Source: Phoronis australis (Eukaryota; Phoronida; Phoronidae). From it: a stretch of 46,917 bases of DNA. The stretch spans positions 259,505 through 306,421 of the forward strand of contig NMRA01000365.1 of assembly GCA_002633005.1 (NCBI GenBank), given 5' to 3'. Below the pieces are notes generated by a model that worked only from the letters and a program-made list of their open reading frames with translations, did not search any database and was not told the DNA's origin. The position numbers and the translations under genes were made by a program. Shown in pieces: positions 13,301-25,300 of the stretch (within the stretch, counting starts at the first letter, position 1; the number at the start of each line of letters is the position of its first letter).

Positions 13301-16300
13301 GGGTTTAATTCACTCTTTTATAGCATTATTCACATTTTAAAAATTTATCATTGCATCAAATTAGTTGTTTAATTTGATGAATAGACAGACCATTTTTTGC
13401 ACCTCTGCAAAGCATTTTAATGAGATTAATCAACCATTTCTAATATACAACAGCTTGTATTTGAGTTTCATCAAAATTCAGAGACATCTTTACACATGCG
13501 TATGTCTCCACAGAAACCTGTCCTTTATGGCAAAGTATGCAAACTAGAATTGCAAGTGCAAAATGTGAAATATTTGTTTTCTTTATATTTCATAAGTCAA
13601 AAAAGACTCTCTTACATCAAAAAGCATTTTCTACACTCAAGAAGACACAAGTCCTGATGATCTTATCCTGATCTGCAGCAACTCAATAAAAGTTGGTATC
13701 AAGTCAAGATCTCTGTCACCAGTCACAGTTGAGTGGAGTTCTTACCGCCAATAAGTGCATGCAACATATAGATGCGCCAACTAGAGCTGCCCTGTGTAAT
13801 GGTGTCCGTCCAAAGATGTCAGGCACATCAATCCTATCCCCCTTCATTGCACCAGTTAGTGTCGTACAAAGCTCTATGGGATCATAGTGGTTCCCTTTGA
13901 TACCAGATTCATGCGGCCTGTGAAGAACAATTAAGTCTTACTAGAATATGAACATTTTATTGACCATTCAAGCATTCACAACCACACTGGTTATATAATA
14001 AGGTAGCCCACGCAATATCTGACAAGCGTTTGAAAACAAAATGAAATTAACCTTTTGTGGTGAAACTTGAAATCCACTTAACTGAAAATATTGACGTCAC
14101 ACATAACAACTAATACACCATCTTGGCTTTAAACATTGTATCTTGACTGTGATTGCATGGAGTGTACCAAATTACCCAAGTTAACACATATTTTCTTGTG
14201 TTACTCAATTCATGTATTCGGCAGTTGTCACTGATTGATCAGCTTTGAGGCAAGTGGATACAAAAAAAATTAATTTGGACTGTTTTTAACATTTTTATGT
14301 TAACCTAATCTTTAATTCTTGATGCACAGTATAGTGAAGAAAAATAAAATCATTCTGAAAATCCAAAGTTGTTTTTTTAATTATATTTGATCAAGCTTCA
14401 GTAAGTCATATAGCTTGACCGCTCACCAGCTCAGTGACTGACAAGTGGGGCGGAGCTTATACAAGGACACTAGCTCTAATCTAACCCTGTCAACAAACAT
14501 TGCGTAACCGGACAATCGAGAGTGCTGAACCAGCTGATATAACTTTGGTAGCGAGACATAGAATAAAATTATCCTATTTTTGACCATGTAGAAGTTGATG
14601 GTGAAATGGTGAATTACTGTTCCAAGCCTGAGCCTCTTTGGCCATCTGCAAAAAAAATTAAGCTGAGTTCGCCAAGTCCTACTGAAGCCATCACAGCACT
14701 CAGCTTGAGGAGTCAGTGCAGAAATTGTGCGTGTGTAAGATTAGTCAGAAAGATGTGGTGCCTTGCGAGACGACAATTAGCGTCGACGTGGGTGGTGTTG
14801 CAGGATTCGATGAGAGTGCGCACACGCGCTGTGAAGACACGCCGTGTGTGCGAGACATGGACAAATACATGCAGTCAGAGTAGAAAGTTTTTCGAGATAA
14901 ACTGTGCTTCTGTGCTAGGAATGTGTTCATTTAGTCACGGGAGAAACTAGGCTGCCAAACTTGGTGAATTTTTTAACATGCAGCTGGCTGTATCCCAAAC
15001 AATTAGAGAAATGACCCACTTTTCAACATAACAAAATTATTCTAGTGCATAGAAGCGTATCCCTGAATCAAAAGTCATAATATTATTATACAATTTTAGT
15101 AGAAAGCAAGATAAGAAACTTTGGTAACTTTAGAGAATCTCACCCAAGCGATGCTATTTGCGCTAAATTAAGTGCTATTTTCTTATCCCCCACTCCATTT
15201 GACTACTGAGAATGTTGGCGGTATGGACATGTGAAAATGTTGAGCCATTACAATGAAAGTCATTCTTTATCCTCGTCGCCAAATTGTTACGTAGATTGTA
15301 ACGCAGTGATTTGATATAACACATATATTGTTGGTGAAGAGACAAACTACATAATTATAATATTGGAAACACTAACAAATAGGTCTACGCAATATAGAGT
15401 CCTTTTCCACACCGAATGGAGTTTAGATGACTCACATAAACAATCAACACATGGTTTAAATGGTGAGTTGTTGGCACCATGGAAGAGCAGACAATAGATC
15501 AACGCTAAGCTCTGCCCACGTGTCAGCCATATGTGTTTTGGTCGTCACATTTTCTAAACATGAAATAAATACCAGCTCTATTTCTAGTACATCAACAGAA
15601 ACTGGAACAAAATGACCTTGCATTCTAAACGAATTTTGACCTCAAGTGGCAATCGATGCCCGCTTAACTTCTAAGCCGTTTTTCTCGGCTGGTGTTTTCA
15701 GGATGGTGATAAGATTCTCCGGCCTATTTTTCCGCTACGCGTTGGTCAATTTTTACAAAATTTGCAAATTTGAAATCCACTATAACAGAAGTGCAACCGT
15801 GTTCCAGGGTTTTTTTTTTGATACATGGACTACATTGTTACTTATTGGACGGAAAGTGACTAAATGACAGATGGTGGCATGCTCGCTAAAACTCACACGC
15901 AAAACATGCCACAAAATCAAGATCATAATGTTTTTGTACCTGTAATTGGTACAGATGAGTAGAGTATTGCATTTGGTACAGGTGAGTAGAGTATTGCATT
16001 TGGTACAGGTGAGTAGAGTATTGCATTTGGTACAGGTGAGTNNNNNNNNNNNNNNNNNNNNNNNNNNNNNNNNNNNNNNNNNNNNNNNNNNNNNNNNNNN
16101 NNNNNNNNNNNNNNNNNNNNNNNNNNNNNNNNNNNNNNNNNNNNNNNNNNNNNNNNNNNNNNNNNNNNNNNNNNNNNNNNNNNNNNNNNNNNNNNNNNNN
16201 NNNNNNNNNNNNNNNNNNNNNNNNNNNNNNNNNNNNNNNNNNNNNNNNNNNNNNNNNNNNNNNNNNNNNNNNNNNNNNNNNNNNNNNNNNNNNNNNNNNN

Positions 16301-19300
16301 NNNNNNNNNNNNNNNNNNNNNNNNNNNNNNNNNNNNNNNNNNNNNNNNNNNNNNNNNNNNNNNNNNNNNNNNNNNNNNNNNNNNNNNNNNNNNNNNNNNN
16401 NNNNNNNNNNNNNNNNNNNNNNNNNNNNNNNNNNNNNNNNNNNNNNNNNNNNNNNNNNNNNNNNNNNNNNNNNNNNNNNNNNNNNNNNNNNNNNNNNNCT
16501 AGAAAGCCTGAAATACACACACATTTAATTCCAACAAACAATTTAATTCCAACGCAAATGGAAAAAAGTCAAGACAAAAACCTGTGTCTCATACCCCAAC
16601 TGTTAGCATGGAAAAATGAAAGTCAAAAATAATGTACTTTAAACAATAGAATGCATCAATCACAATCCTAAGTTGGGCAAACTTTTCAGTTTTAAACAGT
16701 AAATACAGGAGTTAATTGTTCATACGCCACGCTGGTGTAGAAGAAACTATGGGACAAGAAATAACTACCAGGACACTGAAAATAGGCTGGCAGAATTTGT
16801 AAACAATGGCTTATACCAATCAGATCATTCAGAATCTCTCACATGATGACTTCTCTCAAACTGCAAAACTCGAGTCACAAAATAGAACACGAAAAATGTC
16901 AAAATAAATTGAAATACATAAAAGGAAATTTACACATTTGCAGTAACGAAAATAGCACTTTGTATCTCGTTTCGGCGGCACGTAGAAAATCGCACTCATG
17001 AGCGGTCAAGCCTAACACTGTCACTAGCAGCCAACGGCAACGGGCGTGCATGTGGGATCAAACAAAAGTATTTCGTACATTACTCACATCCCACAATTCC
17101 AATCGAACAAATAACCGGTTACGATTGAATTTCCTTTCAGAAAGCGTTATTTCTAGTGTTTCATCGTTTTCAGTCAGTCCTCCGACTCCAACTTAGTCCT
17201 AGGCGACTCGCCCACGCACTCCGTAACTGTTCCTCTCTCAGAGTTTACAGAGCACAAACCTTGAGTTATGTTGTTTGTGAAGACATTGACTGTTTCTTTT
17301 ATCCACTTTTCCACGAAATATTCTGTCTACTCCATGCTCCAAGCATTTTTGACCGCAGAATCGCACCATTCGTCACCGTGATTTTATACCAAATACAGAC
17401 GCCATTTAAATTTATCTGTTCCTCGATTGCCTCTGACGTCACTCACTACTTAGAAAGCATGTTTCTTGTATATGGTTACGAGTCATCGGGAAATTCGAGC
17501 GCCTGTAATCCGCAATTACAATTTTCGTTCCTCCGAAACATAAAGAGCAGTTTCCGCTTTTCGAGCCATCGGCAACACCGCGGTGAGAAAACAATTTGCC
17601 GCGATAATTTTATGGCAAATCCGATTTTTTTCCGCGGAATTATAACGAAAATACGCGGAGGGATTAAAAGAAAAAAGCGGAAATACCCGTTTCCGAGGAA
17701 AATTCCAAGCCTTGAATAATGCCAGTGCATATCAAATAAAAAATCGAGGCAAAATTGATTTTTTGAAAATTATAAAATGCAATATTTTAAAAAAACAAAT
17801 AAAATAAAAAACTTTTTTTTTTCAATTTTTGTCACTTTCAGAGTCATGTCTAACTAGTTTAAACCTTTTTTTAAACTTATTTTAGAGAGGAACCTGGAGA
17901 TATGACCAGTGTATACACCCTCCTTAAGAAAACCATCTGAGGAGCTTTTTGAGATATTTACGTTATTCATGGATGACCGCCCTCTGACCTTGCACGATTC
18001 TTTCATCTATTGACAGCTACATTTTTAGCTTCAAAAAATTTACCCTTAGTTTATACAGATAAGAAAATAACACTTCTTAATCAACCCCAAAATCAACAGT
18101 CAAACGATTCTACTGGCATCTCCTGAAACAACTGACACCAACCATCACCTTGGCAATTATGCCCAATTGGACTAATAATACAACTAAATATTATACTTAT
18201 TGACAATATTTCTTTTCGTCGAAAATCAGCAAAGTTTCATCACCATAATTTAGCATTAGTTTTCATCTGATTTTCATCTGGGTTTTAGCTACAACTTCAA
18301 CGAATTCAGATGAACTTCATTGAAATTCGTCAACATTTTTGAAAACTAACCAGCATGCAGCTCTAGAAACACTAGGTGACAAACACCAGTTACGTCTAGT
18401 CAAAAAGTGCACTAAAAATGGGTGACAAACACCAGTTACATCTAGTCTGAAAGTGCACTAACAATGGGTGACAAACACCAGTTACATACAGTCTAAAAGT
18501 GATATGCAGTGGAAGTCTGTCTTGTGCGTTAGCCGCGAAGACGTCTGCCCCGTGTTCAATTAGTAGCTCCTCTATTTCCGTGGACACATCACTACCACCA
18601 TTGTTGAAACGGATTGCCCAGTGAAGTGGTGTCCATTGTTGGCTGTTTTTTATGTTCACGTTAGCGTTATGATCTAGCAGCAGTTGAACAGCTTCCAAAG
18701 ACCCTGAAAACAAGGTAAATCAATTTTTAAACATTCAAAAAGCTTTTAACATCAAGAACTAATACGATGGAAACAAACTAAGCAAACATTATGAGCTCAA
18801 TTATGTTATTGCGATTCCATCAAAACTTATCACTTAAATAATCACAAACTTTTGGCTTTTCAATTGAAACTAATTTCAACTGTTCTGAAGGACTACAAAA
18901 TGCTGCATTCGTTGAGTGAAATTTAAAATATCAAAAACTTCCTTATGATGTCCATGAGAAAACAGAAATTACAGTACATGTGTTAGCAGTGAATGTGATG
19001 ACGACCACAACATTAAAGCGGTTATCAACTATTTAATGAAAAAATGTAAATTTTAATGAATACTGTAAACTATTAGAAAACTTGATAAGCGGCATTCAAC
19101 TATTTAATGAATACTGTAAACTATTAGAAAACTTGATAAGCGGCATTCAACTATTTAATGAATACTGTAAACTATTAGAGAACTTGATAAGCGGCATTCA
19201 ACTATTTAATGAATACTGTAAACTATTAGAGAACTTGATAAGCGGCATTCAACTATTTAATGAATACTGTAAACTATTAGAAAACTTGATCATCTGAAAA

Positions 19301-22300
19301 TAAAACAACTAAGAAGCAAGCTGAATTTCATGTTTTAACATTTAAAAAATTTTTTTTCACACTCTGGTTTATCAAATCCTGACACTGATACTTATGGGTT
19401 GAACACAATGATACTGGTATGTCTATGAAAAACATGCTAAAATATGTGTACAGTAACCAATGAATATCACTAGAACATCTCATTGTAAGCAATGCTCACT
19501 GCAATTGCAGGCATAACACAGAGCTGTGTTCTGATAATCATCACGGACATTCACTTTGTCGTCATACTTCAGAACCTCGATCAGGAAGGGCAGATAGTTT
19601 GATCCTTCTCTGAAATTACATTATGTTCTATCAAGTGGAACTTGAAACAAAAACAGTACATGGTCTTCAGACAAACATGAAACTCAAGCTTTAAACTAAA
19701 ACATTTTTAGGAGCAAACCCAGGCACAGAGAAAGAACGTTTATGAGGCCTACATATAATACAACAAATTTCGGATCCTTGCAATCAAACACACAAAGGCG
19801 AATGAATAACAATAGTAAAACCCCTCAAATTGAGGGTGGTTATTGACTAAAAAAAGTTCAATTTCAGATTCACAAAATATCAGCTTCAACAATATTACAC
19901 TTAAACAACCGTTGCAATAACTTCCAATTGTAAATACAAAAACTAAATTCATTAATTCCTACTTTAGTCTAGTTAATGTCTTCAGAATTTCAAACATCAC
20001 GCCATTCTATTTGAAATGTGATATTTGCGCGACAACAAGCTCATGTGCCTCTCGAGAGCTTGTATGCAAAAAAGCACAAACCAATGGTCAAGACTGGTGA
20101 AAAAGTTCTCTTGAATTCTGGCAGGAATTTAGGAGGTCATGATGCTTTGTTTCTAAAGCATGCCACATGGTCTGACGAGATTACCAAGCACAGTTCCTGA
20201 CTTACTTTGAAGCAAGAATAATAGGTGGCGCTGCATGGTCGTCTTCATTGGCAGAAGGAATATCTGCTCTGGCCCCAGCTTTTAGCTGAAAGGATTAGAA
20301 AGCAAATTTATTGATAACAGAGTAATTGATCAACAAATAAACACACCTCAAGTAACTGCCATGCCAATGACACAGATGTAATTAGCAAAATTATGTAGCC
20401 TGAAAAAGTTGAAAGTTCAAGAAAATTGATTCGCTTGACAATTAGACAGTGAATGAACAAGTCTCTCATTACTTTGCAGGCATGGATGGTACTCACTGTA
20501 ACAGCCTGGAACAATGCACTTCAAGTGGGATACAGTCCTCCTAATACAGAATCCAGAAAGTATTCGGCAGGTGATTGTCTGCTCAGCAAGCTGGCAGGTG
20601 ATTGTCTGCTCAGCAAGCTGGCAGGTGATTGTCTGCTCAGCAAGCTGGCAGGTGATTGTCTGCTCAGCAAGCTGGCAGGTGATTGTCTGCTCAGCAAGCT
20701 GGCAGGTGATTGTCTGCTCAGCAAGCTGGCAGGTGATTTTGAATAGATGCAAGTTGCTCATTACCACCAAGATTAACTTAACAAGTGTCTAATGAAATGC
20801 TACTCAAATGAAGTCATCTCTACACATCATTACATCTGTATCTGCTCAAGATGACCGCTATCCCACAATCCTTTGTGAACATGACATCTCTCACTATCTG
20901 TAAATAGGTCAACAGGCACTGTTCCAGGGATAACGTATAACAATTTTAATTGCCAAATGTCTCATTAAGATACACACGTAATTTTAATTGATTTTAATTT
21001 ATCATAAAACATTTTTATATGATCTCCTATCAACCATTTTTATGAATTCATATGAATAGTGTGATATAATTTGGATTGTTGATGAGGATTCCAAGTAACC
21101 GTTAATAGTATTTTTCATGCAAGGTTGATCGTCAGTCATGCATTGGTAATCATCACTTAAGGGGTCCCACATTTTGAGAACCAGTTTTGATCACCGAAAA
21201 ACGAGCATCAAACTGGTTACCCCTATTACTATAGACATCTTAATACTAATACTGTGATGTCTATGCCTGTGACTATTGCCTGATTTCGTATCATTGAGCA
21301 ACGTTAAACAATCAAAAGAGGTTTTCCATTATCATTATCCTGATATGAATTTCTATCAGGGCTGTTCCAGCAAAATCTGTATGGGAGGGGGGGAAGGCAC
21401 TTTTATTTCATACCCACCGCCCGTATTTTTCATTTATTTCTCCAACCCATGACCCATAATTTTTTAATTATTTTTAATAGGTTAAAATATAAAATCCAAC
21501 ACTTGCAAACAAATTGCCTCCAGGAGGACCTATTAAGAACTTAGATGACTGACAGACAAGAACTAGTTGTCTTGTCCAATATTGTCAAAAACTAAAGTAG
21601 CCTGTGAGCAATACTTTTGGCAGCCACCAGGTGTCTCTGTTCACCATGTGTCTATAATTTCAATGAACATTTTTTCATTTATAAGGATCTATGAATCTCA
21701 AACTGTCTCCACGAACTCTTCTATACTTCTATGTCAAGTGAATATTGGAACTTGTTTATCTTACTCCTCATACTTTTTATTTAAAAATCATCAATTTTCT
21801 TATATGTGTTAACACCAGTTCAGTGTTGCATAACTTTTCAATTCAATAGGACTGCAGACAAACAGTTGGCTCAAATCAAGTTGCCCATGACTTGATTAAT
21901 GGCTTAGTGAACATATTGCACTCTGTTCACTGGCAATATGGGCTTTTTTGTATTTGGATAAGTTAGGACAATTGCATTTTTTTTTGAGTTTTTACGGCTG
22001 AAGTAACCAACCTATCGACATTAACAGGTCAAAAAATACCACCCATTTTTAATGCATCACTTCTTACAGGAACGACCACCCATAATTTGAGTTTTTTTCT
22101 GAAGACCACCACCCATGAATTTTTATTTCTACTGCCGTCCCCCCCCTCCCACACGGATTTTACTGGAACAGCCCTCAACAAAAATTGGGTATAGATAACG
22201 TACAAGCAACTGAAAACTCGACAGATTTTTGTTCTTGTAAGCCAACACAAGTGGTGTATAGCCTTTGATGTCCATCTGATCTAGGTCAGGCTTGTAGTTC

Positions 22301-25300
22301 AGAACCATCTGCAGAGCTGGTCTCTCTGTGGTTGATTCCTCAGTCACATGGTTGGGTTCATTGGAGACTGAAGACAAGATGTGAACAGCAGATCGTTTGC
22401 CTGGAAAAACACAATGTTGGTGATGAGCATCTTATAATCTTTTAAGCACTGAATGGTAGCCCCATCTAGTGTATGAGTACAGAACTAACCAAGTCTCATT
22501 GGGTTGAGAACCTTAATGTTTTTGGACTACAAAAAGCCAATCTCAGAATTTCAACTAGCACTCTCAGTCTTCAGTGGTAATGGACAATCAGTTCTTCTCA
22601 AGCCCAGACTGATTCAGACATTGAAACAACATGTGCAGTTTCATCTTGTTTCAAGACTTTTCCTCATCAAATTCAATCCACTGCTAGAGATGCATAGATG
22701 TAATTCAAGCTTCCCATTAACTTTGGTACTTAACCAATATCAAAGTTAATGTCTAGTGATGCAACAAAATATTGATACTTGTTTAAATTTACAGAGTTTT
22801 AAGTATGTGTTACTTTAAAGATGAAAACATGGTGACATGTCGACGCTTCGCTGTGAAATACACCTCCTAGTGTTCACAACGAAGTAAACTTGTGCTTAAA
22901 GCCAAGACCAACGTTAAGTTTTCCCTCTGACAGATGCTCCACTTTGACACTGAAGCGCCAACATTAGTGGGAACAGGCCATTGATGTTATTGCCAAGAGC
23001 CAGTAACATGTTTTTCCAAAAGACAGTTTTCAATTTTCATTCTCAAAAGTGCTGTTCTCCTGTCTACGTTCTAATCTAGAATGGACAATGAATGTCAATC
23101 AGTAGATATAAGTGTGGAGAGGCATGAGCTATAGATTTCACCAAACACAACATCCAAACAGGTACACTCCACAGGAAACCAAAAAGCATTGTTTGAGGAC
23201 ACCAAAAAGCATCGTTTGAGGACACCAACAAACACTGTAAACATTTAACATCGCCTACGTACCGTATTCTGTGTATCTTTCTGACTCTTTTTCCGGGCGT
23301 ATACCCACAAAGTGTTTCTCACCAACAGTGGCATTAATGTCAGCATTCAACAAGATTATAAGACAATCCATGAACTGTCTGGCCAGTTGCCACTTGGTGT
23401 CCTTGACCTCAACGCCATCTGGTGTAAAACTGGAGTCTTCCTACATAGGTAATAATGAGGTGATATTAGGAATCATGAAAATACATGATTTATATGTGAT
23501 TTTTTATCTTTAGTTCATCCTGTACGGACAACCCAGGCCCGCAATTAGAATACTCTAAATATTGAACATTTACGTGACTAGTGAATGTAGTTCTCGTTTT
23601 GTGTTCTATCTGCCGTTGTTAGCTATAGATGCTGAATGCTTTCACCGATAATGAAATTATGTCAAACTAAGTTGCAGGCCCTTGAGCTGCTATTGCCACC
23701 TGGTGGCAGGCTCAAGAGTGACAAAGATGGCAACTCATCAATGAAAACTTTCATTTAATTTATAAAATTCATTGAGATCAACACAAACCTTGTATTCTTT
23801 GTAGGCAATGCATGCCTGCAGTAGTGGAGTGCATCCTACATGATCTCTCATGGCAGCCATTTTGGTAAGAGCACTTTTTGTGTCTTCCTGTACAATGAAA
23901 TAAAATATAGTATCCTGTATTGGGTCAGGCAAATTGCAAACCAAGTGATGGCCAGGGTTTTAGACAGCGTGATATGCAGAATGAATGCACAGTTCTCTAG
24001 AGAGGTAATAATTATTGTTCAGATACACAATGACAAATTATTCAATTTAAGAACAAACCATACACTATGATTTCCAGTGTGAAGATAAACGACAAGTTAC
24101 CCAGCCAATGACTCGATTAAAGTGTACTGAGTTTGAACAGTCTGATGAAAGGATGAAAACAATGAGATGGCTTAAATGCAAAGCACAAACCAACCAATTG
24201 TTTGACAACAAAATTTGTACTCACAGATTAGAGCACATTTTTCTAAACTAACTTGTACTCACAGATTATAGCACATTTTTCTATACTAACCTGACATGGC
24301 ACCAACTGGACACTCACTATTTAATTACACATTAGACTCACCACGTTACTCCATCATGGAAAATGGTGGCATATCAAGACACATTAGACTCACCACGTTA
24401 CTCCATCATGGAAAATGGTGGCATATCAAGACACATTAGACTCACCACGTTACTCCATCATGGAAAATGGTGGCATATCAAGACACATTAGACTCACCAC
24501 GTTTCTTGATCATGGAAAATCAAGTTAGTAACTAGAACTTACTTGACTAAAAAATGTACAAGTGACATTATGACAAGCAATCAGCATTCAAGACAATGAC
24601 AACCACAAGACATGGCCACAATGTCACTTCTTTTTTAACTTGAGGAAGTTTCTGTGACTGATTCAACATCAAATTTTAACATTGAGTCATTGCTCATGCA
24701 CAAAACATGTCAGTACATACCTGCTTGACCAAGACATTGATCACACTTGACATGTCACTCCTCATACAGCTCTCAGACATAGTATGCAGTATGGTCTTAC
24801 CACCAGATCCCACTTGTTCAGAGATAGACGCGCCCTTCTCAACAAGCAACTGTACAAGGTCTGTGTTATTCTGCACAGAATACAACAGTGACAAACATAT
24901 GAATGAAAAAGTTTCAGCAGGTCCTCATAACGCATTGTACAATATTTTACAAGAGTATCCAGTAATAATATCAAAATGATACGTTAAACCCAAATTGAAA
25001 CATCTTTGTTGCCATCCCAACTACTCCACAACGCGCTGCTAAAGCGCATACACATTCCAGACTCACAACTAGCGTGACAATTACATTGGGACGTGCTAGT
25101 GCTTCAGTGGCGATGCTGCATGTATAAGAACTAATTCAAGTTTTTAAATAAGGCCAGTCACGCACCACATCTAGTTATCCATGACTGTGTCATGTTAGAG
25201 TTAGTTCTTGGATCGTGTTAAACCATCTCAAACTTGTCTTTATCCAAGTTGAAACTTCTAGATTTTTGGGCTTCCAAAAGCAAATGCAGTCTCACATTCA

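Noticed and set aside
15780-16632. Long frames through N
   Set aside because: They cross assembly gap 1; N runs have no stops.
17156-17719. 187-codon plus-strand frame
   Set aside because: Most of it overlaps the hAT-like repeat family and has no recognisable domain; the other copy does not keep the frame.
19082-19297. 71-codon frame with a repeated 17-residue unit
   Set aside because: It is a 51-bp intronic minisatellite.
20417-20792. Four overlapping repeat-coded open frames
   Set aside because: They are explained by a 27-bp tandem repeat with no stop in those frames.
19081-24515. CRISPR array
   Set aside because: The direct repeats are contiguous without unique spacers, and the genome is eukaryotic.
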